From NCBI GenBank assembly GCA_019115785.1, contig DXCX01000048.1:1-34623 (forward strand): 34,623 bases of DNA, given 5' to 3'. Positions within the stretch are counted from its first letter, which is position 1. Each line of letters opens with the position of its first letter. Source of the stretch: Candidatus Intestinimonas merdavium (lineage in GTDB: Bacteria > Bacillota > Clostridia > Oscillospirales > Oscillospiraceae). The translations under genes and the position numbers were made by a program. Positions 10,966 through 19,110 of this stretch are shown one piece after another. The notes under the pieces are model-generated. The model did no database searches. It was not told the DNA's origin and saw only the letters and a program-made list of their open reading frames with translations.

Positions 10966-11894
10966 AGGAGATCAACCGCCGCCTGAAAGAGGACCCGGCA
11001 GGGTTTGTGGCCGAGTGCGACGGGGTATACAAGAAGCGGTTGGAGACGGCTGCCGACCGCATCCTGGAGCGGATGAAGGTGAGCCCCATTGTCCTCCTGT
11101 CCGGGCCCTCTGGCTCCGGTAAGACCACCACCGCTCTGAAGCTGGAGCAGGAGCTGGAGCGCCGGGGGGTGCAGACCCACACCATCTCTATGGACAACTA
11201 TTTCAAGACCCTTAACCGGCGGACAGCGCCCCGGAACGCCGAGGGGGACATCGACTATGAGTCCCCCAAGCTTCTGGATATGGACCTGTTGGATGAGACC
11301 TTTACCAAGCTCTCCCGGGGAGAGTGGGTCATTGTGCCCAAGTTTGAGTTTGCCAGGCAGATGCGCAATGACAGCCGGGGTACGCCCCTGAAGCTGGACA
11401 AAAACGAGATTGCCATTTTTGAGGGCATCCACGCCCTCAATGACGACATCTCCGGCCGCCATCCCGAGGCCACCACCCTCTACATCTCTGCCCGCTCCAA
11501 CATCCTGGAGGGGGAGGCGCTGCGGTTCAAGGGTACCTGGATGCGCATCTCCCGCCGGGCGGTCCGGGACTACAATTTCCGGGGTACCGACCTGGTGGAG
11601 ACCCTTTCCATGTGGTATAATGTGCGCCGGGGAGAAAAGGCGTACATCTCTCCCTTCAAGGGCCGGGCCAACGTCATCATCGACTCCTCTCTGCGTTATG
11701 AGGTCCCCGTCTTCGCCAACTATGCCGACCCCCTTCGGGCGGCGGTGGAGCGGGTACCGGCGGACAATGAGCGCCGGGCTGAGCTGGAGTCCATGGTGGA
11801 GGCCTTCCGCTACTTCCAGCCACTGGACCCCGCTCTGGTCCCCGCCGATTCCCTCATTCGGGAGTTCATCGGCGGCGGCAGCTATCACTACTGA
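10950..11894 (+). CDS. Uridine kinase/phosphoribulokinase-family nucleoside kinase
   Basis: The 314-residue protein has a P-loop GPSGSGKTT at residues 52-60, then SMDNYF, a DYESPKLLD segment and an IFEGIHALND segment, all in the order of the uridine kinase family. It is about 100 residues longer than a classic Udk, with an extra N-terminal helical region of about 45 residues and a C-terminal extension, as in the clostridial nucleoside kinases often found attached to TGS domains; no TGS is present here. The GTG start at 10950 lies within hemZ, 7 bases after a full AAAGGAGG ribosome site. Likely reaction is phosphorylation of a nucleoside such as uridine or cytidine. Confidence 0.88.
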   Translation: MAYQLEEINRRLKEDPAGFVAECDGVYKKRLETAADRILERMKVSPIVLLSGPSGSGKTTTALKLEQELERRGVQTHTISMDNYFKTLNRRTAPRNAEGDIDYESPKLLDMDLLDETFTKLSRGEWVIVPKFEFARQMRNDSRGTPLKLDKNEIAIFEGIHALNDDISGRHPEATTLYISARSNILEGEALRFKGTWMRISRRAVRDYNFRGTDLVETLSMWYNVRRGEKAYISPFKGRANVIIDSSLRYEVPVFANYADPLRAAVERVPADNERRAELESMVEAFRYFQPLDPALVPADSLIREFIGGGSYHY

Positions 11895-11939
11895 CCCTCC
11901 CCTTCGGGGGTACAACACAGGAAAGAAGGAAAACCGACC

Positions 11940-12770
11940 ATGTCAGAATGTACCCATAACTGCTCGACCTGCGGCGAGAGCTGCGGGGAGCGCACCGCCC
12001 CCATGGATCTGCGGGAGCCCGTCAACGGGCTTTCCAGTGTGGGCAAGGTCATCGCCATCGTCAGCGGCAAGGGGGGCGTGGGCAAGTCCACCGTCACCTG
12101 CTCCCTGGCCGCCGCCATGGCCAAGCGGGGCAGAAAGGTGGCGGTGCTGGACGCCGACATCACCGGCCCCAGCGTCCCCACCGCCTTTGGCATCCATGAG
12201 CACGCTACCGGCAGCGAGCTGGGCATCTACCCCGCCGTCAGCAAGGGGGGCGTGGAGCTCATGAGCCTCAATCTCCTCACCGAGCACGAGACTGACCCGG
12301 TGGTCTGGAGAGGCCCCATCATCGCCGGCACGGTGAAGCAGTTCTGGACCGATGTCATCTGGGGCGATGTGGACTATATGTTTGTGGATATGCCTCCGGG
12401 TACCGGTGACGTGCCCCTTACCGTCTTCCAGTCACTCCCCGTGGATGGGGTCATTGTGGTCACCTCCCCTCAGGATCTGGTGAGCATGATCGTCACGAAG
12501 GCGGTGAAAATGGCCGAGATGATGAACATCCCCATCCTGGGCATCGTGGAGAACTACAGCTACTTTAAGTGTCCCGATTGCGGCAAGGAGCACGCCATCT
12601 TCGGCGAGAGCCACATCGAGCAGGTGGCTGCCGGCCTGGGCCTGAAGGTTCTGGCCAAACTGCCCATTGACCCGGACCTGGCCGCTGTCTGTGACCATGG
12701 CGGCGTGGAGGACTATCAGCCCAACCCCCTGGCCGATCTGGCCGGAGCGCTGGACAACGGCGCCGTGTGA
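11940..12770 (+). CDS. Mrp/NBP35-family Fe-S cluster carrier ATPase
   Basis: The 276-residue protein has a deviant Walker A SGKGGVGKST (residues 42-51), DADITGPSVP (71-80), VDMPPGTGD (149-157) and the bridging-cluster motif CPDC (Cys211, Cys214), which define the Mrp/ApbC/NBP35 Fe-S carriers. The N-terminus has an extra cysteine set, Cys4, Cys8, Cys11 and Cys15 (CX3CX2CX3C), like a short NBP35 ferredoxin tail. It likely assembles or delivers 4Fe-4S clusters, in keeping with the radical-SAM enzymes nearby. It is the last gene of the operon and is followed by a hairpin terminator. Confidence 0.92.
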   Translation: MSECTHNCSTCGESCGERTAPMDLREPVNGLSSVGKVIAIVSGKGGVGKSTVTCSLAAAMAKRGRKVAVLDADITGPSVPTAFGIHEHATGSELGIYPAVSKGGVELMSLNLLTEHETDPVVWRGPIIAGTVKQFWTDVIWGDVDYMFVDMPPGTGDVPLTVFQSLPVDGVIVVTSPQDLVSMIVTKAVKMAEMMNIPILGIVENYSYFKCPDCGKEHAIFGESHIEQVAAGLGLKVLAKLPIDPDLAAVCDHGGVEDYQPNPLADLAGALDNGAV

Positions 12771-12787
12771 CCGGGCCAAAGAGAGAG

Positions 12788-12823
12788 AAATCCCGTGGAC
12801 ATGGCGATGTCCACGGGATTTTT
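12788..12823. terminator. Rho-independent terminator between mrp and the LysR gene
   Basis: A perfect 15-bp stem (12788-12802 with 12807-12821, AAATCCCGTGGACAT) closes a GGCG tetraloop and runs into Ts. It ends the plus-strand operon, and because the stem is AT-flanked on both sides it may also serve the convergent LysR gene. Confidence 0.9.
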
Positions 12824-12829
12824 GCGTGT

Positions 12830-13789
12830 TCAAAGGGGGACGGGGAAACTATCTTGTATGGAATTGGTGACGGCCTGGAAATTGACATCTATATTCTGCT
12901 GCTCCAGGGAGGAGAAGTGGTCACAGATGTGACTGAAAAGCTGATTGGCCGCAAAGGAGCGATAGCCCTCCCGGCGGCGGATAATGGCGATCTCCCAGGG
13001 GATCACCGGCTCCAGGGGGACGGTGACCAGCTCTTCACACAGGTCATGCTGGAGGATGGACAGGGGAAGAACGGCGACGCATTGCTGCATGACCACCATT
13101 CTGAGACAAAACCGGGTCATGAGGCTTTTATAGGCAATGCGGGGGGCAAAGCCCCACTCCCCGCACATGCGGATAAAGGTGTCGTGAAGGGTGGCCGTCT
13201 CACTATATGTAAGAATCGTTTCGTCCTTTAAATCCTTGATATGAACACTGCTCATTTGGGCAAAGGGGTGATGGCGGCTCACCACCAGGGAGCACACGTT
13301 GCTGAGGAGGGTCTTGCTCTCGAAGCGGTAAGGCTCGTCCACCGGCAGCATCACCAAGCCCAGATCGGCCCGCCCGGAGCCTACCGAGGCGGCGGTGAGC
13401 TTAGAGCCCTCCTCCACCACCGAGATGTCAATACCCGGGAAACGCCGGTGGAACCGGGCAAGCAAAGGGGGAAAATAGACGTCCAGCAGCACGCCGGGTG
13501 TGCTCAGATGGACCTCACCCACCCGCACCGAGCGCACATCGGCCATGCTCTGAACAAGGTCGTCATATTGCTGGAGAAAGTCCAGAGAGCGGTCATAGAG
13601 GATGCGCCCGGCATCGGTGAGGTAAAAGCTCTTGCTGGTACGCTCAATCAGGCGAACGTTGAGCTCCTCCTCCAGATGTTTGATGGAGCGGGTGAGCATG
13701 GGCTGAGTGACAAAAAGCTGCGCGGCCGCCTTGGTAAAGCTCTGCTGGCGGACCACCTCCATAAAATATTTCAGCTGTTGAATCTCCAA
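12830..13789 (-). CDS. LysR-family transcriptional regulator
   Basis: The 319-residue protein has the LysR helix-turn-helix at the N-terminus (MEIQQLKYFMEV, SFTKAAAQLFVTQPMLTRSIKHLEEEL) and a periplasmic-binding-like effector domain after it. It starts at TTG (13789) after a GGAGGGAAGGGA purine tract. It is transcribed away from the CoA-transferase operon across a 441-base region carrying inverted repeats, the standard layout for a LysR activator and its target. The likely inducer is the operon's substrate or its CoA ester (inferred). Alternative ATG starts lie far inside the DNA-binding domain and are not credible. Confidence 0.95.
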   Translation of the reverse strand: MEIQQLKYFMEVVRQQSFTKAAAQLFVTQPMLTRSIKHLEEELNVRLIERTSKSFYLTDAGRILYDRSLDFLQQYDDLVQSMADVRSVRVGEVHLSTPGVLLDVYFPPLLARFHRRFPGIDISVVEEGSKLTAASVGSGRADLGLVMLPVDEPYRFESKTLLSNVCSLVVSRHHPFAQMSSVHIKDLKDETILTYSETATLHDTFIRMCGEWGFAPRIAYKSLMTRFCLRMVVMQQCVAVLPLSILQHDLCEELVTVPLEPVIPWEIAIIRRREGYRSFAANQLFSHICDHFSSLEQQNIDVNFQAVTNSIQDSFPVPL

Positions 13790-13949
13790 ACCGATCCCTT
13801 CCCTCCATATATGAATGACGCGCGGTAAAAATGCCTTGCCCCCTCTCGTTCCAAAATACTGTGCTCCTTATGATACCGGAAAACCAATCGTTTTTCCAAT
13901 AAAACTTATCTAAATAATTGTGGTAATTTTTGGTGTAAATATACAAACA

Positions 13950-14058
13950 AATACTTTATGCGCATATAATAATGCAAAAAAAGTATAGTTGTAGCTAGTC
14001 TGCACAAAGTTTTACAAAAAAATTCTTTGAAAATATGTAAAGTATTATTTTTTTGCAT
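13950..14058. repeat. Nested inverted repeats, candidate LysR operators
   Basis: AATACTTTA (13950-13958) is repeated inverted as TAAAGTATT (14038-14046), and ATGCAAAAAAA (13972-13982) is repeated inverted as TTTTTTTGCAT (14048-14058). Both matches are perfect. The pair lies just upstream of the -35 at 14080, where LysR regulators bind and bend DNA. Confidence 0.6.
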
Positions 14059-14079
14059 ACTTGCCGCTGCAAACGGCAT

Positions 14080-14109
14080 TTTACACCGATGGGGCAATCC
14101 AGATATAAT
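14080..14109 (+). promoter_or_regulatory. Sigma-A promoter of the CoA-transferase operon
   Basis: TTTACA (14080-14085) and a perfect TATAAT (14104-14109) are separated by 18 bases. The start site would be near 14116, leaving about 115 bases of leader. The position right after the inverted repeats suits activation by the divergent LysR protein. Confidence 0.75.
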
Positions 14110-14230
14110 TTTGTTACGCCGGGTAATCTGCAGGCGGCCAACAGCCATTTTTCCCATAAACTGCTTATTCGTCTGCCAGGGAACGGCGCAGGAAAACACA
14201 AGACGCATTTTGGAAAGGAAGTGGTGTTCC

Positions 14231-15781
14231 ATGCCCAAAGTCATGTCAGCAGAGGAGGCAGTCCGCACCTATATTCAAGATGGCGCTACCGTCGCCTTTG
14301 GTGGCTTTGTAGGCGCTATGGTGCCGGAGGAGGTTAACAAGACCATCCAGGAGCTCTATCTGAGCACCGGCTCTCCCAAGGAACTTACCGCCATCTATGC
14401 CGCCGGTCAGGGCGACTCCGACCAGCGCGGCCTCAACCACCTGGGCGAGGCGGGCCTGGTCAGCCGGGTCATCGGTGGTCACTGGGGCCTGGTCCCCCGG
14501 CTTCAGAAGCTGGCGCTGGAAAACAAGCTTGCTGCTTATAACTATCCTCAGGGCGTTATTTCTCAGCTCTTCCGTGATATTGCCGCCGGCAAGCCCGGCC
14601 TCATCACCCATGTGGGCCTGAAGACCTTCGTGGACCCGGAGCTGGAGGGCGGCATGCTCAACGAGAAGGCCCGGGAGGCCGGACCTCTGGTGGAGCGCAT
14701 CACCATCAATGGTGAGACCCGGCTGCTTTACAAGGCGCTCCCCATCGATGTGGGCGTGATCCGCGCCACCTATGCCGACACCCACGGAAACTGCACCTTC
14801 CAGCGCGAGGGTGTCACCGCCGAGACCCTGGCCATCGCTCAGGCCGCCAAGAACTCCGGCGGTAAGGTCATTGTCCAGGTGGAGCAGCTGGTGGAATACG
14901 GCGCTCTGGATACCCGTCTGGTCCGGCTCCCCGGCATCTATGTGGACGCCATCGTGGTGGCCGCTCCGGAGAATCACATGCAGACCTTTGGTACTGGCTA
15001 CAATCCCGCCTATTGCGGCGAAGTCCGGGTACCTGTGAGCTCCGTGAAGCCCCTGAAGCTGGATCAGCGTAAGATCGTGGCCCGCCGGGCCGCCATGGAG
15101 CTGGTGCCCAACGCCATCACCAACCTGGGCATCGGTATGCCCGAGGGCGTGGCCGCTGTGGCTGCCGAAGAGGGTCTGGAGGGCATGGTGCTCACCACCG
15201 AGGCCGGTACCATCGGCGGTATTCCCGCCGGCGGCAAGGACTTCGGCGTCACCATCAATCCCGACTGTATCCTGGACCAGCCCTATCAGTTCGACTTCTA
15301 TGATGGCGGCGGTCTGGATGTTGCGTTCCTGGGTCTGGCTCAGGCCGACGAGAAGGGCAACATCAACGTCTCCAAGTTCGGTCCCAAGATCGCCGGCTGC
15401 GGCGGCTTCATCAACATCACTCAGAACGCCAAGAAGGTGGTCTACTGCGGCACCTTCACCGCCGGCGGCCTGAAGATCGGTGTGGCCGACGACAAGCTGC
15501 AGATCATCCAGGAGGGCCGTGACAAGAAGTTCCTCAAGGAAGTGGAGCAGGTCACCTTCTCTGGCGAGTATGCCGTAGAGAAGGGACAGCCGGTGCTCTA
15601 CATCACCGAGCGCGCCGTTTTTGAGCTCACCCCCGAGGGCGTGGAGCTCAAGGAAATTGCTCCCGGCATCGATATGCAGAAGGACGTGCTGGACCTTATG
15701 GACTTCGCCCCCATCGTCAAGGATGTGAAGACCATGGACAGCCGCATCTTCCAGGAAGGCCCCATGGGTCTGGGCAAATAA
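14231..15781 (+). CDS. Acyl-CoA:acetate/3-ketoacid CoA-transferase, fused alpha-beta (YdiF/Pct type)
   Basis: The 516-residue class I CoA-transferase has both halves in one chain. The N-terminal half has the VAFGGFVGAMVPEEV glycine-rich entry; the C-terminal half carries the catalytic Glu324 in LTTEAGTIGG followed by IPAGGKDFG, the arrangement of YdiF and propionate CoA-transferase. Such enzymes move CoA between acetyl-, butyryl- or acetoacetyl-CoA and free short acids, including 3-hydroxybutyrate and lactate in some members. The frame is open further upstream from 14027, but MPKVMSAEEAV at 14231 is the usual start and follows AAGGAAG. It leads an operon with a GntP permease and a MaoC hydratase, suggesting its acceptor is a 3-hydroxy acid (inference). 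Confidence 0.93.
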   Translation: MPKVMSAEEAVRTYIQDGATVAFGGFVGAMVPEEVNKTIQELYLSTGSPKELTAIYAAGQGDSDQRGLNHLGEAGLVSRVIGGHWGLVPRLQKLALENKLAAYNYPQGVISQLFRDIAAGKPGLITHVGLKTFVDPELEGGMLNEKAREAGPLVERITINGETRLLYKALPIDVGVIRATYADTHGNCTFQREGVTAETLAIAQAAKNSGGKVIVQVEQLVEYGALDTRLVRLPGIYVDAIVVAAPENHMQTFGTGYNPAYCGEVRVPVSSVKPLKLDQRKIVARRAAMELVPNAITNLGIGMPEGVAAVAAEEGLEGMVLTTEAGTIGGIPAGGKDFGVTINPDCILDQPYQFDFYDGGGLDVAFLGLAQADEKGNINVSKFGPKIAGCGGFINITQNAKKVVYCGTFTAGGLKIGVADDKLQIIQEGRDKKFLKEVEQVTFSGEYAVEKGQPVLYITERAVFELTPEGVELKEIAPGIDMQKDVLDLMDFAPIVKDVKTMDSRIFQEGPMGLGK

Positions 15782-15829
15782 GGTCCCCTGCTCCTCCGGG
15801 AGAGAGAATGTGTTGAGGAGGTACAATTC

Positions 15830-17164
15830 ATGAGTTTGTTGGGCATCGTATTGGGTCTGGTGCTCTTGATGTTACTGGCCTATAAGGGCTACTCCATCAT
15901 CTGGGTGGCTCCTGTGTGTGCCATAGTGGTAGCCATTTTGGGCGGCTATAACCTGCTGGACGCCTATCTGGTTGATTACATGAGCGGAGCTGCCAACTAT
16001 GTGCTCTCTTGGTTCCCCGTCTTCTTCCTGGGCGCCGTCTACGGCAAGGTCATGGACATGACCGGTTCCGCCCGGAGCCTGGCCGACGCCCTGGTGAAGC
16101 TGATCGGCTCCCGGTTCGCCGTGCTGGCCGTGGTCATCCCCTGCCTGCTGATGACCTATGGCGGTATTTCCCTGTTCGTGGTTACTTTCGTTATCTATCC
16201 CATGGGCTACTCCATCTATCGTGCCGCTGATCTGCCCCGTACCCTGCTGCCCGGCGCCATTGCACTCGGCGCTTTCGGCATCACCATGACGGCAATCCCC
16301 GGCACCCCCCAGATCCAGAACATCATCCCCACCCAGTACTATGGCACCACCGCCATGGCCGCTCCTCTGCTGTCTGTGGTGGCCTGCATCGTTATGTTTG
16401 TTCCCGCCTACATCTATCTGGAGTGGCGTGTGGCCCAGGCCCGGAAGAAGGGCCTGCACTTTGTGGCCGACCCCAAGCACAAGGAATCCACCTTTGACAG
16501 CAGCGCTCTGCCCTCCTGGCACTGGATCACCGGCATCGTGCCCCTCGTTGTGGTGGTTCTGATGCTTAACGTGTTCCCTGGTATCCTCGAGAGCTCCACT
16601 GGCGTAGCGCTCAGCTCCACCCAGGCCATTGTTATCGCTCTGGTCTGCGGTATTCTGGTCGCCTGCCTGCTCAACCTGAACCAGGCCAAGACCCTGCTGC
16701 CCGCCATCAATGAGGGTGCTAACGGTTCCATGGGCGCCATCATGAACACCGCCTGCGCCGTGGGCTTTGGCTCCGTGGTCAAGGTGGTCCCCGGCTTTGC
16801 CGTGCTCACCAACCTGGCTCTGAACATGCCCGGCTCCATCCTCTTCTCTGAGGCCGTGGCCGTCAACCTGCTGGCCGGCGCCACCGGTTCCGCTTCCGGC
16901 GGTATGTCCATCGCTCTGGAGGCCCTGGGTCCCAAGTACCTGGAGATGGCCAATCAGATCGGCATGAACCCCGAGGTCCTGCACCGTATCGCCTCCATCT
17001 CCTCCGGCGGTCTGGACACCCTGCCCCACAACGGCGCCGTCCTCACCCTGCTGGCGATTTCCAACTGCACCCACAAGGAGTCCTATATAGACATCTGTGT
17101 CACCACCTGCATTATCCCCCTGGTGGCCTCCCTGCTGCTGGCCCTGGTGTGGGGCTTCATCTAA
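15830..17164 (+). CDS. GntP-family permease, probably for a short hydroxy acid such as 3-hydroxybutyrate
   Basis: The 444-residue, very hydrophobic protein has about 12 predicted membrane segments. The N-terminus (LGIVLGLVLLMLLAYKGYSIIWVAP), the internal GAFGITMTAIPGTPQIQN and the late SSGGLDTLPHNGAV segment resemble the GntP/citrate-like transporter superfamily, whose members include gluconate carriers and D-beta-hydroxybutyrate permeases. GAGGAGG precedes the ATG. It is 48 bases after the CoA-transferase and 70 before the hydratase. Substrate is inferred from these neighbours only. Gluconate seems less likely because no sugar-acid kinase or dehydratase is nearby. Confidence 0.85.
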   Translation: MSLLGIVLGLVLLMLLAYKGYSIIWVAPVCAIVVAILGGYNLLDAYLVDYMSGAANYVLSWFPVFFLGAVYGKVMDMTGSARSLADALVKLIGSRFAVLAVVIPCLLMTYGGISLFVVTFVIYPMGYSIYRAADLPRTLLPGAIALGAFGITMTAIPGTPQIQNIIPTQYYGTTAMAAPLLSVVACIVMFVPAYIYLEWRVAQARKKGLHFVADPKHKESTFDSSALPSWHWITGIVPLVVVVLMLNVFPGILESSTGVALSSTQAIVIALVCGILVACLLNLNQAKTLLPAINEGANGSMGAIMNTACAVGFGSVVKVVPGFAVLTNLALNMPGSILFSEAVAVNLLAGATGSASGGMSIALEALGPKYLEMANQIGMNPEVLHRIASISSGGLDTLPHNGAVLTLLAISNCTHKESYIDICVTTCIIPLVASLLLALVWGFI

Positions 17165-17234
17165 ATTCCGTCGCCTGACACGCCAGGCCCTGTATGGGGC
17201 TTTGGCACAGGTCAATTAGGAAGGAGCAAAAGTC

Positions 17235-17645
17235 ATGACCATTCAGGAAATGAAGATCGGAGATTCCGCCAGCACCGCAAAGACCATTTCGGAAGCCGAT
17301 GTCTATCTCTTCGCCGGCATCACCGGTGATCTCAACCCCGCCCATGTCAACGAGCAGGCCTCCAGCCAGACTTCCTTTGGCGGACGTATTGCGCACGGCA
17401 TCCTCTCCGCCGGCCTGATCTCTGCGGTCCTGGCCATGAAGCTGCCCGGTCCCGGAACCATTTATCTGGGCCAGGAGCTCAAGTTCACCAAGCCCGTTCG
17501 CTTCGGCGATACCGTCACTGCTACCGCTACGGTCAGTGAGATCATTGCCGAGAAGAACATCGTCAAGCTGGAGACCATCTGCACCAACCAGAACGGCGAT
17601 GTAGTCATCAAGGGCATGGCCACTGTCATGCCGCCGAAGAACTGA
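17235..17645 (+). CDS. MaoC/PhaJ-type (R)-specific enoyl-CoA hydratase
   Basis: The 136-residue single hot-dog-fold protein is the size of PhaJ. It has the hydratase-2 motif FAGITGDLNPAH with the catalytic dyad Asp32 and His37, then FGGRIAHGIL, as in (R)-3-hydroxyacyl-CoA hydratases. The enzyme interconverts (R)-3-hydroxyacyl-CoA and trans-2-enoyl-CoA. AAGGAG precedes the ATG. As last gene of the CoA-transferase and permease operon it would dehydrate the imported, CoA-activated (R)-3-hydroxy acid; with 3-hydroxybutyrate this gives crotonyl-CoA, the entry to butyrate formation. The standard butyrate route uses the (S)-specific crotonase, so this gene implies a separate (R) input. Confidence 0.92.
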   Translation: MTIQEMKIGDSASTAKTISEADVYLFAGITGDLNPAHVNEQASSQTSFGGRIAHGILSAGLISAVLAMKLPGPGTIYLGQELKFTKPVRFGDTVTATATVSEIIAEKNIVKLETICTNQNGDVVIKGMATVMPPKN

Positions 17646-17683
17646 ATTCCTCTTTTTCTGGGATCGTTCCCTCCATACCAACA

Positions 17684-17734
17684 GCCCACAGGCCCCGGAC
17701 GCTCTGCCGCGCGTCCGGGGCCTGTGGGCGTTTT
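17684..17734 (+). terminator. Rho-independent terminator of the CoA-transferase operon
   Basis: A perfect 18-bp stem (17684-17701 with 17712-17729, GCCCACAGGCCCCGGACG) with a 10-base loop is followed by GTTTT. It lies 39 bases after the hydratase stop. Confidence 0.9.
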
Positions 17735-17766
17735 GAGAGGAGATTCCACGCCAGCTGGGAAAACGC

Positions 17767-17794
17767 AAAAACGCCCGCCATCGGCGGGCGTTTT
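17767..17794. terminator. Bidirectional terminator between the hydratase and M16 peptidase genes
   Basis: AAAACGCCCGCC (17768-17779) pairs with GGCGGGCGTTTT (17783-17794) around a 3-base loop. A-run on the left and T-run on the right make it work in both directions. It ends the minus-strand cell-wall operon, 18 bases after the peptidase stop, and backs up the plus-strand terminator. Confidence 0.85.
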
Positions 17795-17812
17795 CTGCTG
17801 GATATGGTGAGC

Positions 17813-19078
17813 TCAGAGCTGACTCAGCAGGTTCCGGTAATGCTCTTCCGGAGCGGTGCGGCCAACCACCGAGAGCGAGGCTTGCGCAGACTGGAAGAGC
17901 CGTTGGGCCAGTTCCCGAATATTCTCAGCGGTGACAGCGTTGTAGGCGTCGATGACCTCTTGGGTGGTGAGGGTCCGTCCCTGGAGCAGGAGCCCCCGGC
18001 CCAGGGCGCTCATCCGGGACTGGGTGGACTCCAGTCCCATGAGCACATTGGCCTTGGAAAGTTCCCTGGCCCGCTCCAGCTCCTCCTGAGTGGGGCCGTG
18101 CTCGGCAAAATCGGCCACCACATGGAGGATTGTTTCCAGAGCTTTCCCCTCAGTGTCCTTGCTCAGGGCGGTATAGATGGCGAAAACGCCGGTCTCGGCG
18201 TGGCCGGCGCCGTAGGTGTAGATGGAGTAGCAGAGCCCCCGCTTCTCCCGCACCTCCTGCCACAGCCGGGAGGACATGCCGGAGCCCAGCATGGTGGACA
18301 AGAGCTGAAGGACGAATCGCTCCTTGTCACCGTAAGGCAGCCCGGGGAAGGCCAGGGTCAGATGGTTCTGTTCGGTGGCCTTCCGCTTGAGGGTGACGGC
18401 AGGAGTGTAGACCGCCGGCACCGCCGTTGGGACCGGACCAGCCTCCAGGGGGAGGAGACGAGCCTTCAGGGCGTCCGCCATGAGGGGGGTAAAGCTCCCC
18501 GCCATAGCCGCCACGATGGCGCCGGGCCGGTAGTGGGTGTTTTGATAGTGTTTCAGCCACTCCCCCGTCATCTTGTCTAAGGTGGATTTCCGTCCCAGGA
18601 TGGGCCGGGCCAGCGGGCTCCCCTTGTAGACGGCGGCCATAAGACGCTCGGAGCACAGGTCCTCCGGGTTATCCTGGTACATGCCGATCTCCTCCAGGAT
18701 GACCCCCCGCTCGGTGTCCACGTCGGCCTGGTCAAACCTGGAGTCAAAGACCATGTCACAGAGGAGGTCCAGCGCCCGAGGCAGGTGCTCGTCCAGGCAC
18801 CGGGCGTAAAAACAAGTACACTCCTTGGTGGTGTAGGCGTTGATCTGTCCGCCGATGGCGTCCATCTCCTGGGCCAGATCTCGGGCGGAGCGGCGTTGGG
18901 TGCCCTTGAAGACCATGTGCTCAATAAAGTGGGCTGCGCCGCTCTCCCCCGTCTTCTCGTGTCGGGAGCCGGTGGCTACCCACAGACCCAGGGAGACTGA
19001 GCGGACGGCAGGGACAGATTCAGTAATGATGCGTGCCCCGTTGGGCAGGGTTTCGATGTTGTAGTGTTCTTCTTCCAT
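17813..19078 (-). CDS. M16 family zinc peptidase (processing-peptidase-like, YmxG type)
   Basis: The 421-residue protein begins NIETLPNGARIITE, has the inverted zinc motif HFIEH (His50, Glu53, His54) and the distal zinc Glu near residue 129 in ERGVILEEIG, followed by the usual second, inactive half. Length fits the single-unit bacterial M16B peptidases. Substrate is unknown. It is the last gene of the minus-strand operon, 32 bases after the murE-argB fusion, with AGAGGT before the ATG. Confidence 0.93.
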   Translation of the reverse strand: MEEEHYNIETLPNGARIITESVPAVRSVSLGLWVATGSRHEKTGESGAAHFIEHMVFKGTQRRSARDLAQEMDAIGGQINAYTTKECTCFYARCLDEHLPRALDLLCDMVFDSRFDQADVDTERGVILEEIGMYQDNPEDLCSERLMAAVYKGSPLARPILGRKSTLDKMTGEWLKHYQNTHYRPGAIVAAMAGSFTPLMADALKARLLPLEAGPVPTAVPAVYTPAVTLKRKATEQNHLTLAFPGLPYGDKERFVLQLLSTMLGSGMSSRLWQEVREKRGLCYSIYTYGAGHAETGVFAIYTALSKDTEGKALETILHVVADFAEHGPTQEELERARELSKANVLMGLESTQSRMSALGRGLLLQGRTLTTQEVIDAYNAVTAENIRELAQRLFQSAQASLSVVGRTAPEEHYRNLLSQL

Positions 19079-19110
19079 GGTGACCTCTCCCCTGTGAAAA
19101 TGGGAACGCC

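Larger units (their letters stand above)
13790..14230. promoter_or_regulatory. Divergent control region of the LysR gene and CoA-transferase operon
   Basis: This is a 441-base non-coding region, strongly AT-rich from about 13900 to 14060. It holds two nested inverted repeats (13950-14058), a sigma-A promoter reading right (14080-14109), and about 120 bases of leader before the ATG at 14231. No convincing minus-strand promoter for the LysR gene could be fixed; a TATTAT lies at 13971-13966 on that strand without a good -35. Confidence 0.7.
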
